From the NCBI RefSeq assembly GCF_001425745.1, contig NZ_LMDF01000006.1, positions 354,505 through 418,504 on the forward strand: 64,000 nt of DNA, in the 5' to 3' direction. This DNA is from Caulobacter sp. Root343 (GTDB taxonomy: Bacteria; Pseudomonadota; Alphaproteobacteria; Caulobacterales; Caulobacteraceae). Under the pieces are notes generated by a model, which ran no database searches, was not told the DNA's origin, and saw nothing but the letters and a program-made list of their open reading frames with translations. A program made the translations under genes and the position numbers. This document shows, in pieces, positions 37,088 to 45,164 of this stretch; within the stretch, counting starts at the first letter, position 1, and every line of letters starts with the position of its first letter.

Positions 37088-38293
37088 TCAAGCGCAGTCT
37101 TTGATCACTTCCAGTTCCGCCTCTTCACGAAGCGCGAACGTTTCCGCCTTGGGGGGCTGCGCCAAAGACGGCGCGATCGCGCCATCGACCAGTTGCCGGA
37201 CACCCGTCACGAACTGGGACACGTCACCGCGCCCGGCGATCCGAAGGGCCGCGAGGGCCATCGACCGCCATGTGCTTTCGTCAGTGCTCAGCAGGCGCAT
37301 GAAATAGGCGAGGCCCTCGACGTTGGTGGGTTCGAAAATGAACCCATTGACGCCTGTTTCGACCAGGTGGTCGCGCGCGCCGCAGTTGTCGGAGACGAGA
37401 ACCGGCACGCCCATCGAAAGCGCTTCTGGAATGACTTGGCCAAACTGCTCTTCCACACTTGGAAGGATCAGCACCAGCGTTTGGGCCAGGATGCGGCAAA
37501 CCTCCTCAGTCTGTGCGAAGCCTTTGAAATCGACCAGGCTCGAGACGCCAAGATCCTTTGCAAGAGCCTTGAGCTCAAACTCCAAGGGTCCCGAGCCGCA
37601 GATGACGAGCTTTCGCGCTTGCCCGGCGCGCGCTAGGATGGCCAGGGCGCGAAGGGCCAGCGCGATGTTCTTCTTGGGTAGCAGGCGGGCCACGATTGTG
37701 AAATGACGGCCCTCGAACGCGGCGCCGTCGGGCGCCGGCGGAGCCTTGGCTAGATCGCGAATTCGCGCGACCGAGATCGAGTCATAGCCGTGCGCGATGC
37801 GATCCTTCCGAATGCCGAAAAATCGCAGGTAGTCCGCCGAGCGACGGCTGGCCGCTAGCGCCCCCTGATAGGGGAGGAAAAAGAGGGACTTCGCGACTTC
37901 ACGCCAGAGTTCACGAGGATAGTCGTCGAATTTCGAGTCGTTCATCGTGAACACCCGAACGCCCATGGCTCGTGCGAGCGTCGCGGCGAGGAAAATTTCC
38001 GCGCGTTGGTAGTGGCAGAAGAAGACCGCTTCCGGGCGAAGCCTGGCGATCACGGCGGCGATTCGCCAGGGGGACCATGCCTTGGGATCTGCGCGCGCCG
38101 CGAGCGTAATCTTCTCGAACTTTTGGCTGGATGCACTGATCCAGTCGTAATCGGTGCTTTCACTCAGGACTTCGAGCCCGATCACGCGGCGCGACGGCAT
38201 GGCGTGTGCGACCGCCTCGCAGCGATCGACATGCAGAGGTCCGAAGTTCTCCCATAAGAAAATGAGCGGCCGCTGGCCCGCAATCTTACTCAC
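37088..38293 (-). CDS. glycosyltransferase, GT4
   Basis: A 401-aa GT-B enzyme with linker HFTIVARLLPKKNIALALRAL, KLVICGSGPLEFELKALAKDL and a nucleotide-sugar site LPSVEEQFGQVIPEALSMGVPVLVS (E-x7-E in EEQFGQVIPE). The N-terminal half (FLWENFGPLHVDRCEAVAHAM) is that of the acceptor domain. It stands alone between the gmd operon and the DUF1800/1501 pair and likely serves the same polysaccharide. Confidence 0.88.
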   Translation of the reverse strand: MSKIAGQRPLIFLWENFGPLHVDRCEAVAHAMPSRRVIGLEVLSESTDYDWISASSQKFEKITLAARADPKAWSPWRIAAVIARLRPEAVFFCHYQRAEIFLAATLARAMGVRVFTMNDSKFDDYPRELWREVAKSLFFLPYQGALAASRRSADYLRFFGIRKDRIAHGYDSISVARIRDLAKAPPAPDGAAFEGRHFTIVARLLPKKNIALALRALAILARAGQARKLVICGSGPLEFELKALAKDLGVSSLVDFKGFAQTEEVCRILAQTLVLILPSVEEQFGQVIPEALSMGVPVLVSDNCGARDHLVETGVNGFIFEPTNVEGLAYFMRLLSTDESTWRSMALAALRIAGRGDVSQFVTGVRQLVDGAIAPSLAQPPKAETFALREEAELEVIKDCA

Positions 38294-38590
38294 CCATGCC
38301 CCCCGGCAAGTTCATTGCGATTTAGCAGGAACTCTCGCGGCGCGTCGAACAAAGTTCTCGGATGCGGCAAATCGCCCGCAGATACTGTTGTTAGCGGCAT
38401 GGTTGTATTTGCCGAAGATCGCCCAAGGATAGAGCGGTGAATAGTGGCCGGTGGAACGTTTGTCGTGTCCATAACCGAGCCTGAATCCAAGCTTGAACCT
38501 GTGCATTACCCATCTGGGTTTTGCGGATGGCAGTCGCGCTGCATGGTAATGACGTCGCCGAACGCGGGGGCCCTCAGCAATATTTTCAGT
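38294..38590. other. 297-base intergenic between two minus-strand genes
   Basis: No gene recognised; somewhat AT-richer than its surroundings. Presumed to hold the promoter of the 37088-38293 gene. Confidence 0.4.
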
Positions 38591-39784
38591 CTAGACGAGC
38601 GCCAAATTGAGAGGGCGCGCGTTTGGAAAGACGGGGGTCAGGCGGGCCTGGCCTAGTTGGAACTGGCTAGCGATGATCCCGCCTATCAACGCGCGATAGT
38701 CGGTCAATAGAGGCAGATCTCGCGCTTGGTTTAAGGCCGCTTGGGCGAGCTTCGCCTGCGCGCCCGCCATTCGTCCGCCCCTGACAGAGCCGCCGAGCAC
38801 CCAATAGACACTCCCGTGTCCATGGTCGGTGCCCTTGTCTCCGTTCTCCTTAAATGTGCGGCCAAACTCCGAAAGCACCACGACCGTAGTTTTGGCCCAC
38901 GTCTCGGATCCTATTTCCTCCGCCAGCGCCGCCAATCCATGTCCAAGCTGCCCTATGCGATCGGCGAGAACTCCTTTTGCCCCGCCCTGGTTCACGTGGG
39001 TGTCCCAGCCGCCGACGTCGAGGAAGGCGAGATTGTAGTCTGCCTTCATCAGGCGGGCGACACGACGGGCCGCTAGTTCGAAACCGCTAGGCGATACGGC
39101 ATTGCGATTGGCTGCTTCCATCTCGCCGGCCAAGGTGGAGTAGGCCTTGTCGCGAACCGAGAAGCCTTCGGCGATGGCAACCTGAAGATCGTGTCCCTGG
39201 TACATGTCCTGGATCAGCTTGGCTTGGCGATCATCCACACCCGGTTTGCTCACGGAAGCAACGGCAAGGTTCGGGACGGCCGCGGCGCCGTGAAAGGCCA
39301 GCGGAGGCTGAGATGTAAAGGCGATCGGCCGCGAACCCGAGAGTTCCTGCGCCAGGCGGGCCATGAAGCCCGATCGATAGTTGCGCGCCGCGCCGACCGG
39401 CTGGCCCAGCTCGATGGTATCCTGTGTCTCGAAATGGCTGCGGGTCAGGTCGTCGGTTCCTGCGAACGGGACGAAGGCGATCTGCTTCCTCTGCCAGAGA
39501 GGATAGATGCTGTCCTTCAGCGCGGGGTGCAGGCTCCACTGGCCATCAAGCGGCAGCGCGGCGTTGGGATTGGTCTGATCGGGTCGCGCGATCGCGATGG
39601 TGGGACGGCTCTCGTAGTAAAAGTCGCTATAGGTGGGGATCACCACGTTGATCGCGTCGTAGCCGCCGCGAAGGAAGATCACTAGGAAACGCTGGTCTGT
39701 GACCGGGGTGCTCCAGGCGTGGCCGGCGACAGCGGTGGTGGCGGAAACGGCGAGACTGGCGGTCAGGAAATCGCGTCGACGCAT
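38591..39784 (-). CDS. DUF1501 family Tat-exported protein (sulfatase-like fold)
   Basis: A 397-aa protein opening MRRRDFLTASLAVSATTAVAGHAWS, a twin-arginine signal. The mature part has FLRGGYDAINVVIP, FAGTDDLTRSHFETQDTIELG, LAFLDVGGWDTHVNQGGAKG and TVVVLSEFGRTFKENGDKGTDHGHG, the blocks of DUF1501, which has an alkaline phosphatase/sulfatase-like layout with possible metal ligands D, H and E. The family's activity is unproven. It follows the DUF1800 gene by ten bases; the two occur together in many bacteria. Confidence 0.9.
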   Translation of the reverse strand: MRRRDFLTASLAVSATTAVAGHAWSTPVTDQRFLVIFLRGGYDAINVVIPTYSDFYYESRPTIAIARPDQTNPNAALPLDGQWSLHPALKDSIYPLWQRKQIAFVPFAGTDDLTRSHFETQDTIELGQPVGAARNYRSGFMARLAQELSGSRPIAFTSQPPLAFHGAAAVPNLAVASVSKPGVDDRQAKLIQDMYQGHDLQVAIAEGFSVRDKAYSTLAGEMEAANRNAVSPSGFELAARRVARLMKADYNLAFLDVGGWDTHVNQGGAKGVLADRIGQLGHGLAALAEEIGSETWAKTTVVVLSEFGRTFKENGDKGTDHGHGSVYWVLGGSVRGGRMAGAQAKLAQAALNQARDLPLLTDYRALIGGIIASQFQLGQARLTPVFPNARPLNLALV

Positions 39785-39794
39785 GACGGAGGCC

Positions 39795-41315
39795 TCATCG
39801 ATGCAGGAATTCGGGGGACGAAAGGAACAGGGTGTTCCACTCCGCCGGCGTCCGCGCCTGAATTAGGGCGGTCCTGGTCTGAACGCTCAGTCTGGCCTGG
39901 GTGCTCGAATAGAAGAGTGAGTTCTGCAACTGGGGAAACGCGGGCTGGTCTTCCGCGCCGTCGGGCTTGAATAGGCCGGCGGAGCTGGAGCCCACTAGGC
40001 GCGCCACCTCGAACATTGCCGTGAGCTGGCCAGGTCCCGACCATGCCGTATCTTCCAGAGGATAACCGTCCGGCGTATCGCGGCCATAAAGACTCTGGCC
40101 CATCCGGTTGATCCAGCCTTGCAGCGGCGCGGAGTTGGCGATCGGTCGGCCATCATACGCTAGGCGCACGGCCGAGACCGCATAGTGGATCGGATCCTTT
40201 ACTTTCTTGCCCAGGGAAGCCTTGAACTCGGTCGATTTGAACAGGACTTCCAAAACATCGGCGATGTCGCCATCGCTGCGCAGGAAGGTGGCCGTCATTC
40301 GGTCGATCAGTTTCGGCGGCGCCTCGTCCATGAAATAGACGGCCAGCTTGGTCGAGACGTGCTTGGCGGTGGCGGGTTGGCTCGAGAGGATGTCGAGGGT
40401 CTCTTCGAACTCTGAAAGCCCGGCTCCGGCGATTTTGCGGCCTAGCACCATCTTCTCACCGAAGTCATGACGCGCCGGATTGAACTCCATCAACCCACGA
40501 CGGACATAGAGCGCTTGCTGTTCAGGCTTCAGTTTGGGCGCGTCGGGTGAAAGGCTAACGCCGACGCCGGTTAGCACGCGGGCCATCTCCTCAACGTCCT
40601 TCTGGGTGTAGCCAGAGCCGACACCCATCGTGTGCAATTCGAGGACCTCGCGAGCGTAGTTTTCGTTAATATGGCCGACCGCATTCTGATCATTGTCGAG
40701 ATAGCGCAACATCGCCGGATGTAGATCAGCGGCCTTCAGCAGATCGCGAAACTTGCCCAGGGCATTCGCTCGTATTGCCTTGTCTTCATAGTCAGCAACC
40801 ATGGTGCGGATATCGCGCTTGTCGGCCTGAACATTGAAATGGTTGAACCAGAACCAGGTCATTTGTTCTTGCAACTGATTCGGAGAGTAGAGATCGCGCA
40901 GTAGCGAACGGGCGGTCGCCTGCTGCTTCAGATCTTGCATGCCCTTGCCGTAAGCCTGCTGGGCTGCCAGGCGCGCGGTCGGCTCTTCTATCTTAACCGC
41001 CGCCCTACTCTGGGCATCCATGGAGGGAGCGATCTGCTCCATAGGTTCGCGTGAGATGCGCATTGCGTCGATCTGCACTTGGACCTGAGGGGGCAGAGTT
41101 CCATCCGACGCGGGGCGTAGCTGGCCGCTCAGCCAACGGTCGGGGCCCAGACGGGAGGCGGTCGCCACGGCGTCGGCCGTCCGTCCCCATGTGATGCGAT
41201 CAACCATAGAAATCGTGTCAAACGGACTCGCGGCGACTGAGAAACCGGGCAATGCGACCGCCAAGCTTAACCCGATGGTTGCAAACTTGAGGCCAGGAGG
41301 AATCACCGAGTTCAT
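39795..41315 (-). CDS. DUF1800 family exported protein
   Basis: A 506-aa protein whose DUF1800 blocks include MTWFWFNHFNVQADKRDIRTMVADYEDKAIRANALGKFRDLL, MLRYLDNDQNAVGHINENYAREVLELHTMGVGSGYTQKDVEEMARVLTG and HDFGEKMVLG. The start is set at 41315 (MNSVIPPGLKF) as it opens a Sec-type signal (SLAVALPGFSVAAS); an ATG 13 codons upstream has less support. Partner of the DUF1501 gene. The role is unknown; the pair may act on exported polymers, but this is speculation. Confidence 0.88.
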   Translation of the reverse strand: MNSVIPPGLKFATIGLSLAVALPGFSVAASPFDTISMVDRITWGRTADAVATASRLGPDRWLSGQLRPASDGTLPPQVQVQIDAMRISREPMEQIAPSMDAQSRAAVKIEEPTARLAAQQAYGKGMQDLKQQATARSLLRDLYSPNQLQEQMTWFWFNHFNVQADKRDIRTMVADYEDKAIRANALGKFRDLLKAADLHPAMLRYLDNDQNAVGHINENYAREVLELHTMGVGSGYTQKDVEEMARVLTGVGVSLSPDAPKLKPEQQALYVRRGLMEFNPARHDFGEKMVLGRKIAGAGLSEFEETLDILSSQPATAKHVSTKLAVYFMDEAPPKLIDRMTATFLRSDGDIADVLEVLFKSTEFKASLGKKVKDPIHYAVSAVRLAYDGRPIANSAPLQGWINRMGQSLYGRDTPDGYPLEDTAWSGPGQLTAMFEVARLVGSSSAGLFKPDGAEDQPAFPQLQNSLFYSSTQARLSVQTRTALIQARTPAEWNTLFLSSPEFLHR

Positions 41316-41612
41316 AGTGGCGATCTCTGCGCTTGAGAGATGTCCATCCGACATTCACGACATGGCGAATTCGTGGCCGCTTTATTGCTACGATTTATCA
41401 TGGAGTATAAATCAAAGAAGGATAAGAGTTGATGATATAGTTTGTCGGAAATGCTCTATGAGGCGGATATTTTTGCTTATGCGTCGCGGGGCAAGTCTCG
41501 CACATGCACGCGAATTTCGTTCCGCTCTCGCTGTAGGCGATTGCAGAAAGAATTGGCCCTAATTCACCGTTGTGTGATTGACAGGGCGGGGGCGCATATA
41601 GCTCATGACACA
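41316..41612. other. divergent control region, AT-rich
   Basis: About 300 bases between the DUF1800 and acyltransferase starts. The part around 41395-41470 is distinctly AT-rich and likely holds promoters. The acyltransferase frame is open from 41442, so its true start could lie in this stretch. Confidence 0.45.
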
Positions 41613-42692
41613 ATGCAAGACGGGCGGGCTTTCGATCGTGACCAGAGTTTGGATGTGGTGCGGGGGATCGCCATCCTCCTAGCCATGGGTTGGCATCTCA
41701 ACGCCTACACTGGCTTACCTCTACTGGATTGGCTTCTTCAGCCGGGCCGTAGTTTCGGATGGGCAGGGGTAGATCTGTTCTTTGTTCTCAGCGGTTTTCT
41801 GATCGGGGGCATTGTGCTCAAGGAGCGCGAGGTCAGCGGCCGATTTGACGCTGGCCGTTTCCTTGGGCGGCGGGCGATCCGTTTATGGCCCGTCGTTTGG
41901 GTTTTCTTGGCCGCGCAGCTTGTTCTGGCGGACAAATCCTGGACGACCTTCTTGTTTCAAAATCTTTTGCACGTCCAGAACTACTGGGTGTCCTCGATTT
42001 CTCATCTATGGTCGTTGGCCGTAGAGGAGCATTTCTACGTCATTTTGGCCGTAGTTTTTCTTCTAATGAATAGTCTTCGAGACATCACGAGGTGGATGTT
42101 TTGGGGTCTGTTAGGCGTTATCGCGATCGCGCCTCTATTGCGTGCTGGTGGATTGCTTTTCGGGGCAGACTATCAAGCTCTGCAGTGGCAGACCCAGTAC
42201 CGCGTGGATGCCCTGGCGTGCGGTGTTCTCCTGTCGCTTGTAAAATTGAAGTGGCCCGATGCTTTTAGAGCGCTTCAAAAGGCTTGGCCGCTGCACGTGG
42301 TCATAATCGGTGCTGGGGTGGCCTTCCTGCTGTTATTTGAGAAAGACAGCGAGCTTGGCGCGACATTTGGTTTCACCGTCGCCTATTTGGTATCTGCATC
42401 TCTATTGTTGCTTATATACAAAAGCGAGATCATAAGGCGTGGTGGCTTATTCTTTCGACCCCTTTCATTAATAGGGCTTTATTCCTACAGCATGTATGTC
42501 TGGCACATGGCCGCTTCCAACTTGGCCGTAAAGCTCGCTGCGAAGGTTGGCTTAGTTTCACCTGCCATTATCGTTCCGCTCAAATATGGCGCAGCGATAG
42601 GCGTTGCAATGATGGCCTATTATGCAGTGGAGAAGCCCGTCATGCGGCTTCGCGACAAGATTTTCCCAGCGAAAGTGCACGTTTCGGTTTAA
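41613..42692 (+). CDS. acyltransferase 3 family (OafA/YrhL type) membrane protein
   Basis: A 359-aa membrane acyltransferase: QSLDVVRGIAILLAMGWHLNAY (catalytic Arg and His region), GWAGVDLFFVLSGFLIGG and SSISHLWSLAVEEHFYVILAVVFL, with about 10 helices. It resembles enzymes that O-acetylate surface glycans. The start is uncertain because no good ribosome site precedes ATG 41613 (MQDGRAFD) and the frame stays open 57 codons upstream, but the family motif begins about ten residues after this Met. AT-rich coding DNA suggests recent transfer. Confidence 0.85.
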   Translation: MQDGRAFDRDQSLDVVRGIAILLAMGWHLNAYTGLPLLDWLLQPGRSFGWAGVDLFFVLSGFLIGGIVLKEREVSGRFDAGRFLGRRAIRLWPVVWVFLAAQLVLADKSWTTFLFQNLLHVQNYWVSSISHLWSLAVEEHFYVILAVVFLLMNSLRDITRWMFWGLLGVIAIAPLLRAGGLLFGADYQALQWQTQYRVDALACGVLLSLVKLKWPDAFRALQKAWPLHVVIIGAGVAFLLLFEKDSELGATFGFTVAYLVSASLLLLIYKSEIIRRGGLFFRPLSLIGLYSYSMYVWHMAASNLAVKLAAKVGLVSPAIIVPLKYGAAIGVAMMAYYAVEKPVMRLRDKIFPAKVHVSV

Positions 42693-42819
42693 TTTTACCT
42701 GGCTGAGCGGCCAAGGCTGGCGTTCCGGAAAGTTCGCACCGTCTTGGCATCTAGGACGTTGATCCGACGAACGCTCAGGACTTCCAGATCATTGTAGGTT
42801 AACGACCGCAGGCCTCGAA

Positions 42820-42861
42820 GCTCCTGCTGACAGGAGCCGCTCCTCGTCCTGCGAGGAGCGG
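42820..42861. terminator. two tandem hairpins between convergent genes
   Basis: GCTCCTG/CAGGAGC (42820-42837, four-base loop) and CCGCTCCTCG/CGAGGAGCGG (42837-42861, perfect 10-bp stem, five-base loop) share one base. There is no T-run, so termination is likely but not certain. They lie after the 42885-43391 gene on the minus strand and 127 bases past the acyltransferase stop on the plus strand. Confidence 0.55.
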
Positions 42862-42884
42862 CGGTATGATCAAGTTGGGCTGGG

Positions 42885-43391
42885 CTAGACCGGGTGCCAA
42901 TCGCCGCACTGGCTATCCCATCCCGCCGACACCCTGACCGAGCGAGCCCACTCATAACCCTTCGCTTCCAAGCAGGCCTGCAGCGCAGCTTCGAAGGTTG
43001 CGCTCGCCGCCGCGCCGCCGCTGATGACGGCGGCGACCGCTGCCGCTAATCCGGCTCCAACCACGCACTCATTCACTGCTGACATTTGGCCTGTCGGGTA
43101 GATGACTTTTGCGTAGGCGAATTTGGTGCAGGAGCGTCGGTACAGGACCGGTACCTTGGTGCAGATCCCAAGGTGACACTTCACCTTCCACACCGTCTTG
43201 GCCTCTGGCCAACCAGAGATCTTAGCCAGATGCCAAACGTGAGCTTCTTCATCTGTCCGAGGCTCGATGTCATAGGTCACGTAAGCAAAAGGCGATGCTT
43301 CGCTCTCGGCATTCAGGATGGCGATATCTTCCGCTCGTTCCGCCTCGGTCACGATCGGTTGGTCGAAAACAATTGGATATTCGAGGCGCAT
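42885..43391 (-). CDS. unknown protein with Gly/Ala-rich helix and Cys-containing C-terminal part
   Basis: A 168-aa protein I do not recognise. The N-terminal third is acidic and lacks a signal (MRLEYPIVFDQPIVTEAER). Residues of about 65-100 hold paired cysteines (KVKCHLGICTK, RRSCTKFAYAK). An Ala/Gly-rich hydrophobic stretch follows (ECVVGAGLAAAVAAVISGGAA), then CLEAKGY and a C-terminal DSQCGDWHPV. ATG 43391 has GGGGGA before it; the frame runs 21 codons further upstream. It is a lone gene between the polysaccharide genes and tRNA-Cys with hairpins after it. A small secreted or membrane-active protein is possible but unproven. Confidence 0.65.
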   Translation of the reverse strand: MRLEYPIVFDQPIVTEAERAEDIAILNAESEASPFAYVTYDIEPRTDEEAHVWHLAKISGWPEAKTVWKVKCHLGICTKVPVLYRRSCTKFAYAKVIYPTGQMSAVNECVVGAGLAAAVAAVISGGAAASATFEAALQACLEAKGYEWARSVRVSAGWDSQCGDWHPV

Positions 43392-43697
43392 GGTTTCCCC
43401 CGGAGTGGTTGCGAAGGCAAAGATGATCCATTGAGGATGAGCTGAATGCCGCACCTCAGCATCGCCGATTGTAGGGGGTGATGCCGTCTCGGCTTCAAAC
43501 GATCCAGCCTAAACGGCCAAGACCAAAGCGCTTGTCGGGTGCAGCGGTCGTCGCGCTTTGACATCTACTCCTGGCACCGAAGCGACCCGAGACACGCGAT
43601 ATGCGATCTCATTCGCGGCTGTGCGCCCCAAACCAACGCTGCTCGCACTGCGAACAGACCAACTCGCCAGTCCGATACCTAAGCGCTTGAAAGTAGT
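43392..43697. other. 306-base intergenic before the tRNA-Cys 3' end
   Basis: No gene supported; frames crossing the tRNA are shadows. It holds the presumed promoter of the 42885-43391 gene and the tRNA-Cys 3' flank. Confidence 0.45.
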
Positions 43698-43771
43698 TGG
43701 AGGCCCGGCCCGGAATCGAACCGGGGTGCGCGGATTTGCAGTCCGCTGCGTCACCACTCCGCCACCGGGCC
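43698..43771 (-). tRNA. tRNA-Cys (anticodon GCA)
   Basis: Read on the minus strand: acceptor GGCCCGG pairs with CCGGGCC, the anticodon loop is CTGCAAA (anticodon GCA) and the T-arm is GGTTCGATTCC, with discriminator T (typical for tRNA-Cys) and encoded CCA at 43700-43698. It lies within the element bounded by the tRNA-Ser repeats, so it is either cargo or backbone trapped between elements. Confidence 0.95.
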
Positions 43772-44072
43772 ATCCGGGCGTCGACGCAAGTCACGTCGGC
43801 GGGGGAGGGCGTTCGATACAGGAGCGCTCGCAGCGCTGCAACTTCGAAATCGCCCGATCAGGATCGCCGTCACCAGCTCCTACCGAGCGCGCCAATCGGA
43901 GCCCGGTTGAACAAATGCTACGTATCGTCATCATTGTCAACCCCGCCTTCGTCGAAGAGGCGCTCGACCTCATCGCACCGCTCCGTCTGCTCTGGCGTGG
44001 CGATTTGCCGGCTTCGAACCTCGCGCGTGGGTGGACGGTTTCACCTCAGCCGACCTCTTGCCCCGCTGATCC
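43772..44072. other. 301-base stretch with a conserved 13-bp motif, no gene
   Basis: It contains ATGCTACGTATCGTCATC (43915-43932), the motif that recurs at 47078, 47103 and 50214. On the minus strand GTTGACAATGATG adjoins it, which looks like a -35 element. The flanks have no recognisable gene, so the motif may be left from a deleted integrase or repressor region. Confidence 0.5.
43917..43929. repeat. GCTAC[G/T]TATCGTC motif, copy 1
   Basis: GCTACGTATCGTC, followed by ATC as in copy 2. A TACGTA core gives it partial symmetry. It lies upstream of no intact gene. Confidence 0.55.
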
Positions 44073-44519
44073 GTGATCGCCCGCCAGCGCTGCGGATCTG
44101 CGATCGACAGCAGGTGTTCGCCCAACACAAGCGTTCAGTACACGGCGGCCACCGGCGGTGTTCAGCCGCCGCAAGGGCAGGTGAGCTTTACGCTGGAAAA
44201 CGGGCACAACTATCAATTCATGCTCAGAAAGGGCCAATGGTACCTGCTGGGTTTCGATTATTCCTACGGAACACTGGCCTACGATCCGCCCAGCCTGGGG
44301 GCCCAAGGCTATGCCTCAGCGGGCCCTGTCTCTGTTCCCGGGGCCAGCGTCGGGGACATCGTCGAGGTCAGCTTCAGCAATCCACTGACCGGCGGCGTCA
44401 TACTGACCGCTTTCGTGAGCGCGGCCAACCAGTGCTATGCCGTGTTCTTTAACCCGACGGCCGGGGCCATTGACCTTCCGCCCGGAACGATCACCGTCCA
44501 AGCTAGGAAAGCTTCCTGA
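44073..44519 (+). pseudogene. C-terminal fragment of a phage tailspike/tail-fibre-like protein
   Basis: From about codon 20 the frame reads like the end of a phage tail protein: SVQYTAATGGVQPP, GHNYQFMLRKGQWYLLGFDYSY, SVGDIVEVSFSNPLTGGVILTAFVSAANQ, AVFFNPTAGAIDLPPGTITV. The repeated sandwich pattern ending 'NPTAGAIDLPPGTI' is one I associate with C-terminal domains of tailspikes and tail-fibre proteins. The N-terminal 20 codons (Arg/Cys-rich, GTG start) do not fit, so the gene seems to have lost its front. No virion genes are near. The call is a remnant, though a short self-standing protein cannot be excluded. Confidence 0.5.
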
Positions 44520-44608
44520 TGTTTGATGCTCGCTATTTTGTCCTGGCGGGCTTCATCACGGTCGCTTGGGCGATGTTCACTAAGGCTTGCGGATCAGTCG
44601 AACGTTGA
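44519..44608 (+). CDS. tiny possible phage-derived peptide
   Basis: ATG 44519 shares its A with the stop of the preceding frame (TGATG) and opens 29 codons, MFDARYFVLAGFITVAWAMF then a polar end. The first 20 residues look like a membrane helix. It runs 29 bases into the convergent RES gene, so its 3' end is probably truncated or foreign. It is weakly supported. Confidence 0.3.
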   Translation: MFDARYFVLAGFITVAWAMFTKACGSVER

Positions 44609-45164
44609 GGTCGCTCAGGGCCGGGACAAGAGCGCTCAGCATCATCAGCGGGTGGACGGGGCCGGCCGTCAGTTTGCCAACGCCGCGGTCATAGACAGCG
44701 ACGCATTCCTCGCGGCTATGGCGCGAGGTGTAGATTAGACCGTCCAGCGTTGGGGCCTGTTCGTAGATTTCGGCGCTGAAGCTGCGGCCGGCCTTCTGGT
44801 TGCGTGCAAACAGGGCGTCGGTCTTCACGCCGAGTTGGGTCGGGCCAAGCCCGGTCAGATCGAGTAGCCGCAGAGGCGCTGTCGAGGCGACCACCGTGAC
44901 GCCCCAGGTTTCAACTTCTTCCTGGGTGAGATCGCGTTTGGACTTGCCGGCGAAACGGTCGCGCACCAGCGTCTCGGCGACGCAGGTTACAAGCGCGGGA
45001 GCCGCATAGAGCAATCGGAAGGCGTCGGTCGGGCTGGCAAAGCGCGTGCGGCCATAGCCCATACCCAAGGGCGTAGTCGCGTTGGCCAACAGCGTGGCGC
45101 GCAGGTAGTCGCCCAGATCGCGATTCACGGTGAACCGATCGAGGACGGCGCGATCGAACTTCAC
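44580..45164 (-). CDS. RES-domain toxin
   Basis: A 194-aa RES-domain protein, named for conserved Arg, Glu and Ser: here R39 (or R41) in GYGRTRF, E64 in CVAETL and S147 in YTSRHS. Studied members (MbcT, PP_2434-type) degrade NAD+ and stop growth. Its ATG overlaps the stop of the upstream gene by four bases, the usual antitoxin-toxin coupling. The C-terminus MMLSALVPALSDLNVRLI is intact. It may stabilise the element in the host. Confidence 0.88.
   Translation of the reverse strand: MKFDRAVLDRFTVNRDLGDYLRATLLANATTPLGMGYGRTRFASPTDAFRLLYAAPALVTCVAETLVRDRFAGKSKRDLTQEEVETWGVTVVASTAPLRLLDLTGLGPTQLGVKTDALFARNQKAGRSFSAEIYEQAPTLDGLIYTSRHSREECVAVYDRGVGKLTAGPVHPLMMLSALVPALSDLNVRLIRKP

Noticed and set aside
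42695..42955. 86-codon minus-strand frame overlapping the hairpins after the orphan gene
   Set aside because: Its last 45 codons look protein-like (SLTYNDLEVLSVRRINVLDA) but it has no good start, runs through the hairpins and overlaps the 42885 gene; not enough support.
43698..43771. tRNA-Cys as the attachment site of the second integrase
   Set aside because: The second integrase lies on the 5' side of this tRNA and I found no repeat of the tRNA-Cys 3' end in the window.
43558..44076. 172-codon plus-strand frame across the tRNA-Cys gene
   Set aside because: It reads through the tRNA on the opposite strand and has no family character.
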